DNA from: Heloderma charlesbogerti
Lineage: Eukaryota > Chordata > Lepidosauria > Squamata > Helodermatidae
Length of the DNA stretch: 64,000 nt
Reading direction: 5' to 3'
Assembly (NCBI GenBank): GCA_026122225.1
Contig: JANEZZ010000728.1
Location: forward strand, 3,686,943-3,750,942
Position 1 is the stretch's first letter; each line of letters opens with the position of its first letter. Both the position numbers and the translations under genes were made by a program. The notes under the pieces were generated by a model, which worked only from the letters and a program-made list of their open reading frames with translations, made no database searches and had not been told where the DNA came from. Shown in pieces: positions 34,740-46,267 of the stretch.

Positions 34740-35135
34740 ATTATTCATTTATTACATTGATATACTGCCCAGCAGCCAATGCTCTCTGGGCAGTTCACAA
34801 CTATTAAAACCATAAAAGACAACACAATAAAATGTAATATAAGACTTTATAAGTTTAAAAGTAGCATGTAAAACAAAGTAAAACCCAACAGCAGTTACAA
34901 CCCAGGGAAAGCTTGGGTGAAAAGGTGCATTTTTATGAGGTGCTTAAAGGATGCCACATTTTCTGCCTCAAACTGCACAGGGGAGGGTTTTCCAAAGGGT
35001 GGGTGCTGTTACAGAGAAGCCCCATCATCAGGGCTCTTCATGACCAGCAAGGCCTCCTCTGATGATCTTAGATGTCGCCTAGGTATATATAAGGGCTGGC
35101 ATACATTTCTGCCAATTCTGGGTGTGTAGCAGGGC
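34740..35135 (-). mobile_element. L2/CR1-like LINE 3' region, minus strand
   Basis: The + strand begins TTATTCATTTATTACATTGA, TATACTGCCC and CTCTCTGGGCAGTTCACAA, the complement of the LINE 3' end also seen at 15190-15260. Further right, AAAAGGTGCATTTTTATGAG and GGGTTTTCCAAAGGGTGGGT are complement of decayed coding sequence. Confidence 0.6.
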
Positions 35136-35359
35136 AATACGAAGGCTATGAATCCTGTGGTTCCAAGCCTTCACCTGATTTGCCCCCAATATATCCCTGA
35201 AATGCCCCATTTTTGTACCTAGCCAGAGCTCCAACAACAGAGGCAAGGGGCTGTGGAAGTTTCTGCAGCTGCTGAGTAGGAATTTGTGACACTGGACCTC
35301 CCCCTCTGAGGTCAGACCTTTCTCTTGCCCCTTGGAGGGCGAAATCTGAAATAACCATA

Positions 35360-35436
35360 GGACTGCAACCTTAAATCACTCCAAAACAAAGCAATGACCA
35401 CCAGTAGTGGATCCAGTTTATAAATTTTATACATTT

Positions 35437-35526
<90 letters not shown>

Positions 35527-35640
35527 GATTTTAAAATGTGAAACATTTTGGTATAAAACACTAGCTTCAGTCACAAACCAGTATAAAACACCAGCTCCAG
35601 TCACAACTTTAAATCACCATTACCATCACCACACCATCTC
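35360..35640. repeat. Repeat segment shared with 37140-37250, plus microsatellite
   Basis: CACTCCAAAACAAAGCAATG, ATCCAGTTTATAAATTT and AGATTTTAAAATGTGAAACA match blocks at 37144-37240. A TA repeat followed by ACATACATAC and CA units (35438-35526) has expanded inside it. Confidence 0.55.
35438..35526. repeat. AT, CATA and CA microsatellite
   Basis: About 45 bp of TA units, then CATA units and CA units. Confidence 0.9.
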
Positions 35641-35794
35641 AATACATCATACATGGAGCTTTACAGAGTCATATAATCAAAATAGTCATGTCCCTGATGG
35701 AGAGAATTTACCAACTACATTTTAACAGTGGGGAATGGAAAGGAGAGGCAAAGGTAAAAGGGAGAAACATGCAGCTTTATGTAATTAAGCTATC

Positions 35795-35920
35795 TCAGTA
35801 ACCCTTACAACATCCCTGTAAGGTAGGGCAGCTTAATTAGCCTGCGGTTGTAGGGCCAAGGCTGAGAAAACAGATGCTTGCCAAAGGCCACCTACTAAGA
35901 TGGTGTCTGAGCTGAGATTT
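35795..35920. repeat. Ancient L2/MIR-like fragment
   Basis: CTTACAACATCCCTGTAAGG, TAGGGCAGC and GCCAAAGGCCACCTACTAAG resemble the conserved L2/MIR core seen across vertebrates. The call is by resemblance. Confidence 0.4.
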
Positions 35921-36016
35921 CCATGTGGACGCCTGTTGGTGCACTACGTTTGGGGGATTTTTTAAAAAAGAGAAAAATATAGCGGTCTTTTCGGCTTTCT
36001 AGATGTGTGTTCTCTC

Positions 36017-36301
36017 CAGGACTGGCCCTACGATTAGGCAGAAAGAGATGGCTGCCTCAGATGGCAGATGCTGAGGGGTGGTGAGAAGTGGTGAGGTGGT
36101 GGAGGAGAGAGATACCTATGTTATGAAGCTTGTACCATGCCCCCTAAGCTAGCTTGCTGCCCTCAGGCGGGGTGAAGGATGCTGTCCCTTTGGCAGGGTT
36201 GAAGTAAGATTCAGCTGCCAATCTGGTCAACTTCTGCACATGGAAGGAGGGAGTTCATTTCATCCCCAGCCTCAGGCAGCAAAACGTCTTGAGTTGGCCT
36301 G
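36017..36301. mobile_element. hAT-like MITE (GGCCAGCCC family), copy B
   Basis: Left end CAGGACTGGCCCTACGATTA then GGCAGAAAGAGATGGCTGCC; right end CCTCAGGCAGCAAAACGTCT then TGAGTTGGCCTG. Flanks GTTCTCTC (36009-36016) and ATACTCTC (36302-36309) look like a decayed 8-bp duplication. Same family as 20301-20641. Confidence 0.6.
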
Positions 36302-36883
36302 ATACTCTCCCTCAAAGTCTGTAGAAAAGTTTCCGAAATTAAAGAGAACGTAACAAACACCAAAGCCCCCTCTCTTGCTCACATAGGTCTTGTCTCAGGG
36401 CATAAACTCCACTGTGCCTGGAAGGGAGGGAAGAGGTCATACTCCCTCCACAGAAGTGGAGCTAGCTCTTTGCAAAGAAAATGGAAATGACTTCAGAAAG
36501 TGGGCAGGTCTACAATTCCCCTTTGACATCCCCCACTCTACTAAAGGACTTGATGGCTTATTTCACCTTTGGCTATTCTCTTTATCAAACCTCCCATCTC
36601 TCTGTCATAGTGTTTATATATTTTCCCCGTTTTCTTTGGCTCCATCCTCCCTTTCCACTCAGGTTTTTGACAGGCCCCCATAATCTAGAGCTCTTTCCTT
36701 AGAGTCTTATGGACCTCCCAGGGTTCTTCATGACCCTTCTCTGCACCTATGTCTGCCCTCTGCTGTCATCCAGCTCCACCACAGAGACGTTTGAGGTGGT
36801 CACCCAAAATAAATCACTGTTTTATTTGCTGTAGTTAGTGAAGGACAAAAAAAAAAGAAAAGAGGCTGATGGCTAGGGTGGCC

Positions 36884-37250
36884 TTCTATCATACTTTGCA
36901 GAGGATAGTCCTGTATCTGAAGGCATCCTTTATCTGAAGGGCTTTGCAGTTCAAGTCTGGTTTGAAGATGAAGGGCTGTAAGATGGGAAAGAAGGAGCCT
37001 TGAGATACTGCCCAACAGTTCACACCTGAACAGCTGGCTCTCCTGTCCCTCTCCCTGGAATTCCACGTTTCTGAGAATGTAAGAACAGGGCCATTTTGTG
37101 ATCCCTGAAGTCTGTTGCAGTAATTGCAATACAATAACATTGGTGCACTCCAAAACAAAACAAATGACCCATGATGGTGCATCCAGTTCATAAATGTATA
37201 AATTTAAAAAATTATAAACAGATTTTAAAATGTGAAACTTTTCAGCAATA
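36884..37250 (+). repeat. Unclassified interspersed repeat, copy 2 (permuted block order)
   Basis: Begins with the ACTTTGCAGAGGATAGTCCT and TATCTGAAGGGCTTTGC block, then CTGAGAATGTAAGAACAGGG, CCATTTTGTGATCCC, GTTGCAGTAATTGCAATACA and the segment shared with 35360-35640. In 42480-43085 the CTGAGAATG block comes first and the CAGTCCT block later, so the blocks are circularly permuted between copies on the same strand. Confidence 0.55.
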
Positions 37251-37371
37251 AGCACCACATGAATCAAGCGGCTTGATGGGCTGTGGAATACAGGTGCTAA
37301 TTGTTCATCTTTGTGTCCCCCATTGAGGCGGGGTCTGTTTCTGCTGGGTTCTGGCTCAGTTTATAAGTTTA

Positions 37372-37776
37372 GGCAGCAATCCCATGGCTAGACAGCGGCT
37401 AGATGGCCGTAGGATACGCTATTTTCCGGGAACTGACCTCGGAGTCCACGATCCCCCCATTCCAAGGCAGCACAGAACAGTGTTCCTCCTTGCAAGAGGA
37501 GTATGGAGTGGCTGGAAAGGGGCATGGCTGGGGTCATTCTGGGGCAGGGAGATTGTAGCTGCCTGTACGACACATCCAATGTGTCGTACAGCAGCATCCT
37601 TCCCCACTCCGTGCTCCCACGGCTAGACAGCTGCATTCGGCTGTCTAGCCAAAAATTCAGGGCAGGAGAAGCGTGGAGGGAACGATTGCCTCTGTGCTTC
37701 TCCTGCCCTGCTTTGGATAGGCGGTCAGCTCTGAGTTCAGAGGTGGCTGCCTATCTCAATAGGATTGTGCCCTTAT
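37372..37776. mobile_element. piggyBac-like MITE with internal inverted repeats
   Basis: Left end GGCAGCAATCCCATGGCTAG after TTTA; right end AATAGGATTGTGCCCTTAT. The interior repeats GGCTAGACAGC in both orientations (37387, 37622-37650) and contains GACACATCCAATGTGTCGTA as a palindrome. Confidence 0.5.
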
Positions 37777-38089
37777 TGCAGCATACTGTTATTCAGTGGA
37801 GGCTGCTGGCTGCAATTTCTGTGGGGCTGTGCAATGTGCATCCTCTCTAGGTTTCAGTCAGAACCAGTCAGAACTCTAAAGGAGGTATCCAAGGTGCTGA
37901 GCCCATTTTGGGTATTGGGTTCAACACCTTAGATAGCTCCTTTGGAATTCTGACTGACATCCAGAGCAGATTACAGCCCCACTGAAATCGGAGCTACCAG
38001 CCTCTGTTGCTGTTATTCGTGGCTGAAGCAGATGTTTTATGCCAAAACATTTCACATTTTTAAAAGTTCATAATTTTTAAAATGATCGT

Positions 38090-38600
38090 TTTATTTGAAT
38101 GCAATTATGTGGAATTGTGTTTTTGTTCAACTTGAAAACAGAATGCAAGATACATCATGGCTTGTGTGTGAGTCAAACTACTGCTGAATAGAGGCACTAA
38201 ACGAAGACTAAAATGTACAGAGCAACAGGAAGCTAAGGCGGCCATGTGTCCCACTTTACAGAGGACAGTCCTGTATTTGAAGGGCTGTCAGAGAACAGTC
38301 CTGTATTTGATAGCATCCTCTGTTTGAAGGGCTGCCCAGTCCCAAGTTGGTTTAAAAATAAAGAACCATCAGAAGGGAGAGCAGAGGGCCTGCGGTTGCC
38401 CATCAGGAGCCTGGACAGCAGACTGAGCAGGCACACACGTCACCTGGTGTCAGACTTGCCCACAGTGGTGAGCTGTGTTATATTTCTATTTTCACTATAG
38501 TAATTATATTTACATTTGCATTCATGTATATAAATTAGCATATTCAAATTTTATGCAAATCTCTTTTGTCCTCTCTTTTGGGAGATAGGTAAGTGGCCGC
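38090..38600 (+). repeat. Unclassified interspersed repeat, copy 3
   Basis: TATGTGGAATTGTGTTTTTG, AGAGGCACTAAACGAAGACT and ACAGAGCAACAGGAAGCTAA are shared with 42580-42730. Then come CACTTTACAGAGGACAGTCC, CTGTATTTGAAGGGCTGTCA and an internal partial duplication of the same block (38268-38312), then the ATGCAAAT-rich end. Confidence 0.6.
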
Positions 38601-39247
38601 TGTAGCGATGGCACTAAACAGTGATGAAAACCAGTCATACCAGTTCTTTCTCTAAGGTGCTCTTCATCCTGCAATGTTTGAAGACTGATTTTCAAGGAGA
38701 GCATTGTGATGTGCAGAATGTAGCGGGAAGCAATAAAACCTTCAGCAGAACATTACAAACCATTAGGAAAACCAAACTTTATTTATCTGACTGATTGAGG
38801 GTAATTTGGGTACTATTGTATGAGTGAGACCTTGCTTTGTCCTCTGTCTGAGATTGCTGGGGAAAGGTTTTGGCAGGAGAACTGCTTTTGTCTTTGGCCA
38901 AGGTGAAAGAATATTTCCGCTGATGGGGGAAGGAGCATGGGTGGTGGGCAGGGAGGGGGTGGCAGAAGAGAATATTCCCCATTGTCAGAACATATGTGGA
39001 TTATTGTGAATTGCTCTCTAAAACTTTTCCAAAAGAACAGCCATATACATTAGTAAAGTTTAGGATTGGGATCAAAGGTTGCTGTTTATTTTAATGCAGC
39101 TCCAATACTAGTCATTGAGCAACTTCTAAATCTCCCTATGTTTAAGTTAAACAGCCTACTTAAATAAGAAATGGGCTTTGTTTTTACTGGAAAGGAAGTA
39201 AGAACCCTCTGCAGCACATGAGGAGTTCATTGTATCAATATGAAAAT

Positions 39248-39362
39248 GAAAACAACAAAGAGTCTCATGGCACCTTAAAGACATGTATTCTGCCATAAGC
39301 GTTCATGGACTATAGTACACTTCATCAAATGCATGGAGTATTATGGGGAATTTAAAGGGGGT

Positions 39363-39415
<53 letters not shown>

Positions 39416-39540
39416 GCAGTATATATATGTGATGGTGGTGGTGGTGGGGAGAACTGTAAACAATGAGGTCACTCCTTAAGGTGTCACATGACTCTTTGTT
39501 GTCTTTGCAGCAACAGACTAACATGGCTACCACTCTAGAA
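39248..39540. repeat. Inverted-repeat element (GTGGCACCTTAAA family) with microsatellite core
   Basis: AACAAAGAGTCTCATGGCAC then CTTAAAGAC on the left; CTTAAGGTGTCACATGACTC then TTTGTTGTC on the right in inverse, followed by CAACAGACTAACATGGCTAC. The centre is a GT, TA, CA microsatellite (39365-39415). Same family as 5700-5850 and 58100-58330. Confidence 0.55.
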
Positions 39541-41139
39541 ACTGCTGTCATAACGCATGCCTTAACTTTAATTTCCCTCCCATTTTTACCTCCCTCCCTC
39601 CCTGCACAGTAAAGTAGTACACAGACCCTGCCTAAAGTTTCAGTCATCCTACCACCTACAAAATGTATTTGTAGCAGTCGCCTTGGCTGCTTCCCTCATT
39701 GTTGTTGCTACTGCCACCACACCTCCGGCGAGGAGAATTCTGTGGGTCTGTCTTCATACTGGTGCTTGGCAATGGCAAATAAATATCACACAACGTCACC
39801 ATGGAGGTAGGCCACCTGTAAACAAATAATCAGAAACAGAGCACATAATGTGGTGATACATGACATCATGCTGCACTACACTATTCCAAGCTGCAGCTCC
39901 CAAGATGTACCTTGATATTGCACATGCACAAAAACTCATCTACATGGAATGAGATTTTGTATTAAAGGAGAACCCTCATCTGAGCTCACATGGACAAATG
40001 TGTTCCTATCTGAGTAAATAACTAATCAACTTGGGGTTAGTTTGCCCATCACTTCTTCTAATAGTCCTAGCATAAAGATAGAGAAAAACAGAGGTTGGGG
40101 AAGTTGATCCCAGGGGACCATGCCCATCATCACCAGTCATCTGCCACTCTCAAGGCAAACTTGAGAGATGGTATGTAAAAATGTATCTGAAGTGAAGAGG
40201 GGTGTGGTTCTTCATCGCAGGTTGATGTCAGTGAATTGAACCTGTTGTTATTGAACAGAGCATGTGCTCTGAGTTACAGCTCTTGCTCATAACATAGGCC
40301 ACACTATTAGTTCATCTAAACTATATTGTCTACCTTGGCTGGCAGTGGTTGTCCTGGGCTCAGGACTTCCCCATCACCTGCTACCTAATCATCTCCCACA
40401 ACATCTTCAGATTTATAGAACTCTCTCATGGCCTGGCTATTTCATTTCCTGGTAATACCTACTAGTTTGCCAAGTTTGGCTTAAGGCAGTGGTGTCCCTA
40501 CTCATTTTCTTCTTGCCTGGAGGTTGGTAAGAAGGAAGAAATAGTGATGCTGCCATTTAAGAGTTTGCCAGGCGTAGCAGAAAGTTCCTGCTAATTTTCA
40601 ATCTATATCTGTCTTTCTGTCTGTCTCTCTAGATCTAAGGAAGCGGCAGTTTGTGTTAATAAATTAATTACATTGATTAAAGTAAGCATTTTTATGGGGA
40701 AATGAATGAACCTTCTATTAATTTATCTTGATGGTCATGGAGAGAGGAAAAGTAGATTAAATTAGTTTCATTTAGGCCAGTGGTGCTAAGCAATCAGAAA
40801 TAAGGGGAATGTGTGTGGTTAAGGTTGAGACCACTCCTAAAGCCTGTTCCCAGCTTCCAATGTGCCTCTCCAATGTTTGGGCTAGAAGATTGGGGTATTG
40901 GGGCAGGGGATTGACATTTCACCCATCTACACCTATCTGTATAGTCTGTAGTGTGTTTCGTGCAGTCACCCATCTGTCCATCCTAAAATGAAAGCAAATA
41001 GTATGTAGATATGCTCAAAATATGAATTCTGAATAAAAATCCACTGAAATTATAAAAATGCAACAAAATCCACCAGTGTACCAACTGCATGCAAGAGTCC
41101 CCCTGCCATAGAACAGACTGCTGCATGCACACATCATAA
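39541..41139. other. Intergenic, no gene seen
   Basis: No gene or bounded repeat was recognised. Confidence 0.3.
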
Positions 41140-41671
41140 GAACACAGGAAGAACCATGCTGGATCACACCAAAGTCCATCTAGTCCAGCATTTTGTTCAC
41201 CCAGTAGCCAACCAGCTGCCCATGGGAACCCCACATGCAGGACATGAGTGCAACAGCATCCTCCCACCCATGTTCCCCAGCGACTGGTATACATAGGCAT
41301 ACTGCCTCTGATACTGGAGGTAGCATAAAGCCACCAGGACTAATGCCATGATAGCCTTCTCCTCCAGGATTTTGTCCAATCCCCTTTTAAAGCCATCCAA
41401 AGTGGTGGCCATCACAACATCCTGTGGAAGTGAATTCCATAATTTAACTATGTGCTGTGTGAAGAAGTATTTCCTTTTGTCTGTCCTGAATCTTCCACCA
41501 GTCAGCTTCATGGGATGACCCCAGGTTCTAGTATTATGAGAGTTGTAGAAAAATGTCTCTCTACCCACTTTCTCCACACCATGCATAATTTTGTACACCT
41601 CTGTCATGTCTCCCTTTACCCTCCTTTTTTCCAAGCTAAACCATCCCAGCTGCTGTAACCTTTCCTCACAG
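41140..41671 (-). mobile_element. CR1-like LINE 3' end, minus strand
   Basis: A minus-strand open frame (41197-41760) encodes a CR1 ORF2 C-terminus: LGWFSLEKRRVKGDMTEVYK, FRTDKRKYFFTQH, VKLWNSLPQDVV and DGFKRGLDKILEEKA. The 3' tail is near 41140 (CATAAGAACACAGGAAGAAC). The coding part is cut at 41671, where a palindromic hAT-like MITE begins, so the first part of the open frame belongs to the MITE. Confidence 0.8.
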
Positions 41672-41955
41672 GTTGGGATGGCAGGGAATTCCGCCACAGA
41701 CCCCAATGAGGCTGGATTCCAAAGAATCCGGCCTCCGGAGCCCATGGCGGAATGGAGCACTCACCTTCATCTCTCCCTCTGGAATCCATCCAGGCTGGCT
41801 GCTCTGTGCAGTGATCCTGCGGAGCCGGCTGCCAGGTCCGCATCACTGGCGATATGGCTTGCTACCATTGCCGTGCCGTGTCACTGAGCTAACTCTGGAT
41901 GCAAATGGCATCCACTATGCCATTTGCGGCCGTAAAGCTGTTAGGTTAACCTAAA
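41672..41955. mobile_element. Diverged copy of the palindromic hAT-like family
   Basis: The left end TTGGGATGGCAGGGAATTCC then GCCACAGACCCCAATGAG resembles the reverse complement of the right end of 26129-26783 (AGGGATGTCAGAGAATTCCG). It contains GATGCAAATGGCATCCAC, with CCATTTGCGGCC as part of a hairpin. The right end is not clear. Confidence 0.5.
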
Positions 41956-41989
41956 TGCAGCCATTCTTTTAGCCTCACTAGTTTGCTTT

Positions 41990-42134
41990 CTGGGAAGTGA
42001 GTGAGTGTGACTGGGCATACCCACCACAGCAGCCATTTTATGAATGGACAAGCCCCATGGGCAGGCATTTTGTGAGAGTGCCCATGACATTCTCTCAAAA
42101 TTCCAAAGGTGCCCACTGATACAAAAATGTTGGG
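41990..42134. repeat. Right half of a hAT-like MITE
   Basis: CAGCCATTTTATGAATGGAC, TTTTGTGAGAGTGCCCATGA and the end GTTGGGGACCCCTG match the right part of 2034-2420. No left end was found. Confidence 0.5.
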
Positions 42135-42479
42135 GACCCCTGTGCTAGTGGTTGCACAAGTGCTCTCACAACTAGCACAACTAGCCTAATGAAGTTGTAA
42201 TGAGTTGTGCAATGGCTTGTACAAGTAGAAGCAAACTATTGTATTTGATGACACTTGTACAAGGACAAAAATGAGAGTACTGCAAACGGTAGAAGCTGGA
42301 TACAAGTACAACCTATAACCTTTTGACTAAAATAACAGTTTTTTAAAAACATCTGAAAGTTAATATTCTAAACATTTCTAGTGTTTTCTGTTAACCTAAC
42401 AAAAGCAAAAGGTTAAATCCTGAGACTGCAAAATAATAATTACGAGGCATGCTGGGCCTACCCTTTACAATAACTTGGT

Positions 42480-42636
42480 AGGCGAGGCCCCGCTCCTGGC
42501 AGTTCTACCCCTGCTTCTGAGAATGCCAGAAGAATAAGGCCATTTTGTAAACCCTAAAATCTGCTGCAGTAATTGCAATACAGTTATGTGGAACTGTGTT
42601 TTTGTTTGGCTTGAAAATAGATTACAAGATCTCTCC

Positions 42637-42672
<36 letters not shown>

Positions 42673-43085
42673 ACAGGGCTGAACAGAGGCACTAAATGAA
42701 GACTAGAATGTGCAGAGCAACAGGAAGCTAAGGTAGCTTCTCCTACTTTACAGAGGGCAGTCGTGTATTTGAAAGCATCCTCTCTTTGAAGGACTGTCTG
42801 GTCCAAACCTGGTTTTAAAATATAGAAGGGGGGGGAGCAGAGCAGGGGCCTTAAAATTGCCCATCAACACTTAGAATGTGGACAGCAGACAGAGCAGGCA
42901 CACAAGTTAACTGTTCACATTCTCCTCCACTATGGTGAAATGTACTGTATTTCTGTTTAAATTATAGTAATTATATCTAAATGTGCAGCTACATTATTAG
43001 TTAACATGCAAGTTTTATACAAATCGCTCTCCTCTTTTGTCCTCTTTTTTTGGTGATGCATTTCTTCCTTTTTTATTGATGTGTC
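42480..43085 (+). repeat. Unclassified interspersed repeat, copy 4 (longest)
   Basis: Block order: CTTCTGAGAATGCCAGAAGA, TGCAGTAATTGCAATACAGT, GGAACTGTGTTTTTGTTTGG, a GT microsatellite (42634-42668), AGAGGCACTAAATGAAGACT, CCTACTTTACAGAGGGCAGT, ACAGAGCAGGCACACAAGTT and the AT-rich end with TTTGTCCTC. It has no coding capacity. Confidence 0.6.
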
Positions 43086-43892
43086 TATGGCCATACTACG
43101 GGAAGCACAGTAAGACTACTGTATTACTACTATTACAGAGTAGTATCAAAAGTCAGAACAAGATGGTTTCAGGTCGTTGCTACCTAATGAAAGCAACAAT
43201 AATTTAAAATAATCAGACAAACGGCACCATTAGGGTTTTTTTTTTTTTTTTTTTAAACCATGCTAGAATCAGCTAATTAATTTTTGGCCTCCTTAACTAC
43301 AGGGTATTTGAAGCCACAAGTTATGAATCATTTTCAGTTGAGATATTAAAATCAGATTACAAGAGAAAAGCCTTGTAAATATTTGCCTTCAAATGAGTCT
43401 GAGAATAAATATATATTCAGTAATTCATCCATATTTAGCAGATATTAAAGAGACAAAGCATAGCTTTAAATTCAATTATCATTTTATACAAAGGGAGGAA
43501 ATATGAAACTTGGCTTGATTAGCTTGTTTCTTCCCATGCTTTGTAGTACCTTATTAAAATTTGAACTTTGAAATTGATATTATCAGTCAAATAATGTCAG
43601 AAGAAATATTTAATCTGTGGTTAGAGCCTTAGTTAATAGAAGTTTTATTTGAAGTGTGTTAGGTCTAAAGGAGAGAAAATATATGAAGGAAATCCAGACT
43701 TGATTTGGAAGGTTGATTTCACTACTGTAATTCCATTTGAAATCCTCCCATACCTAAACACATTCTTTGGATCTCACCCAGCTAGAATTATAGGTTTATT
43801 TAGACTTGTTGAGAAAACACTGCCATTCAGTCTGGCATTATCCCTGAATCAACCATTAGGCAAAACATGCTGTTGAGTGGGAGTATGCGACC
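43086..43892. other. Intergenic, no gene seen
   Basis: Contains a T run (about 43235-43254). 43270-43640 is AT-rich and free of recognised repeats, so it could hold conserved non-coding sequence, but nothing in the sequence proves this. Confidence 0.35.
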
Positions 43893-44000
43893 CAGTGCCC
43901 TCAAGATGTTTTGGAGTACAGCTCCCATAATCCCTGACCATTAGCCATGCTGGCTGGTGCATTTTGTAGTCCAAATGTCTGGAGGGGCTTGGCCAAAATA
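43893..44000. repeat. hAT-like MITE fragment
   Basis: CCCTCAAGATGTTTTGGAGT, ACAGCTCCCATAATCCCTGA and AATGTCTGGAGGGGCTTGGC match the 8799-8926 family. Confidence 0.5.
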
Positions 44001-44466
44001 GGGTCCCTGAAGAAACAGTGCTTTGCTGTGGGAAATGTGCGTATCATATCCCCTTTGCACGCCTCCTTTAAAATTTCCTAGCCATGTTCCCACCTATGGA
44101 GAACTTAACACACAAGTAACTGTGCATAGTAAGAGAAGTAGATTCACTGTGCTTCCTGTATGGCACCATATTTCTATTGTGGAATTAGCAAGGCAGTGAA
44201 AGAGCAGCTGCCTCTGTGGGCTTACCCACATATACATTAAAACAAACAAAAGAAAGCTTCCCCATCCACTTTTTATTTCCAAACAGTATTTTTACACATA
44301 GCAGTGTGAATAGGAGTTCTGTTTTGCTAACAGGAAAGAGAACGTTATGATGGTCCATTGCAGTTGTAATGCTGTAATGCCTTCGCAAAGTAATGCCTTT
44401 GCAATACTGTTTAGAGAAATAAACATGGCTAGACAATTCAGTGACGTTTTGGATCTTCTTCCCCAT

Positions 44467-44833
44467 TGTTAGATAAAAAAAGTCCTTGCTTTCCGTTTAG
44501 AAGAAAAGAATGCCAGGCAGGCAGCAGTGGATCCAACACTATTTTATTGAACGTTTTGCAAAACGGGTACAGAGCAGTCTGGACCCCGAAACACGTGTGC
44601 AAAAGCCCTTTATATCATATCGCTTCTATTGTTCTTACCAGTAACCAATGAAACAGTTAGTACATCGGCTCACTAAGTTAATATCCAATAAACAGTCACT
44701 ATCAGCTTACCAAGCCGTTAGTCATGAGCACGTCAGTATGATTCCCTTTTTGCTCCGCCTATATTTTCCCGCCACTCGGGCTCTTACGTAACTTGAGACA
44801 CCAATGGTTATGGAGTCTCCTTTTTTTCTAACA
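44467..44833 (-). repeat. 3' LTR of the retrovirus
   Basis: 367 bp; on the minus strand it runs TGTTAGAAAA to TTATCTAACA. It differs from the 5' LTR at 44542, 44699 and 44730. A TATAAA box is at 44609-44614 and an AATAAA at 44543-44548 (minus strand), so U3, R and U5 follow in normal order. Confidence 0.95.
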
Positions 44834-44836
44834 ATT

Positions 44837-44845
44837 CCTTCCTTT
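44837..44845 (-). promoter_or_regulatory. Polypurine tract
   Basis: Minus strand AAAGGAAGG, three bases from the 3' LTR. This is the expected place for the plus-strand primer; the tract is short. Confidence 0.6.
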
Positions 44846-44871
44846 AAGTCTTTATTCACGTCTTAAAGCAT

Positions 44872-46266
44872 TTAAAACGGAGTTTCTTTATCTGCACAAT
44901 AAAGCAAGAGCATCTGTTTTGACAGAGCGGTTTCAATTAACCGCTGGGATAAGCCTCTAGCGCAGGGGATAATGCAACAACCAAATAACACTAAAACTCC
45001 TATCATCACTACAAGCGAAATAAGGATTGAGGCTGCTAGGTGTTTCCATTTTCCAAACCATCTCTCCAACCAGTCAGTCACGGGGTTGTTAATCCCTGAA
45101 TTCTCGGCTAATTCTTCAGACAAGGCGGTGAGACCCTGCAAAGCCCTTGTTACCGTGCCATCTGGGGCAGTGTTGTTAGGGATGAAGGTGCAACACCGTC
45201 CACCTAGCATGACACAAACCCCTCCTTTTTCTGCTAACATCATATCAAGAACACGCCGATTTTCCCAAGCCATTTGTCTGGTGGCATCTAGCTGCTCAGC
45301 CAATCCTTTTACAGCATCTCGAGTATAGTTTATAAACCTCTGTTGATTATAATAAACGTAATTGATCCAATCTACATTTTTGTTAATGGTCACCCACCAA
45401 AACAGGGTAGATTCAAATCCTGCAGAAATTTGATTTCTTCCTTTGAACTCATCTGGCACTCCCCTTGGTACTCCTATGGAGTCAATATATATTTGATCAT
45501 CAAAAGGGGTTACTGATCGTTTCTGCCGGGGTTGGCCAGTCTTCTCTGCTGGATGGTATGCAATTGAAAAGGGGACTGCCAACTGAACTAACCCACAAGC
45601 TCCGGACCAATTGGAGGGCAATACCTCATACAACTCTAGGCCACCACAATACCACCAGAGATCAGCTCGTGGGATTGAAAGGGAATTATTCCTAAAGCGG
45701 GTGGAATTAACACATCTTACTTTACTCGTCAGGTTCCCTATACGCCCCTCTGTGTCTGCAAGGTTTCAGTGTATGCATCCGGTATGGTTTCTTCTTTGCA
45801 GGAAGACTGTGGAAGGTCTGACACGATCCTTTGATTTGAGTGGGGGGTATAATTTATTGAGGGTTTGGCATTCCTCCTCTCCCCATGCATCAGGCTGTTG
45901 GAACAAACGGATCACGCAGGTGAGGAGGGAAGGAGTGTCCCATCCCAGTGGAAAGGGCAGCACCTTTGCTACAGATCTCCCTGTGGCACAAACAAAACAG
46001 TCAGACTTATTTAGAGACTTGGCTGTATACTTTATCCACTCTAACCACACATTATCAGTTTCCTCTGTTATTGGGATCCCTAACCTGGTTCTCCAGGGAC
46101 GCCTCTCTTTCTCAGGGATCTGTACCAGAAGTGGTCTGAGGGGTGTTGGTGTGACATTTCGGGGTTTTATCTTAAAGCTGTCAAGCCCAAGTCCTTGAGG
46201 TATCACCATCCACGTTAATATTTCTTTAACTAACATTACCAACACCACCCACAATACTTGCTTCAT
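44872..46266 (-). pseudogene. env: env, interrupted by one in-frame stop
   Basis: The glycoprotein gene starts with ATG at 46266, one base after the pol stop, with a hydrophobic signal peptide (VLWVVLVMLV). The surface part has a CxxC (DCFVC) near residue 94. A TGA at 45766-45768 interrupts it. The same frame stays open beyond to 44872 and encodes a furin-type site (RQKR), a coiled region, an immunosuppressive-domain-like stretch with GGVC, a CX6CC motif, a membrane segment (ILISLVVMIGVLVLFGCC) and a short tail. No frameshift is needed. The TM subunit is of the gammaretrovirus type with the CX6CC motif. The surface part is shorter than usual, and its CxxC lies unusually near the N-terminus. 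Confidence 0.85.
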
Positions 46267-46267
46267 A

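Noticed and set aside
36800..37267. 155-codon ORF on the minus strand
   Set aside because: It is the complement of the unclassified repeat copy 2; the reading is not kept in the other copies.
39365..39415. Regularly spaced short repeats that could suggest an array
   Set aside because: Simple GT, TA and CA microsatellite, as at 30464, 35438, 42634 and 56267. No CRISPR is possible in this setting.
44467..44833. LTR as part of a second provirus or a solo LTR
   Set aside because: It matches the 52007 LTR in orientation and sequence, and the primer site and polypurine tract are where a single provirus needs them.
45611..46198. 195-codon ORF on the + strand
   Set aside because: Antisense of retroviral env; no independent support.
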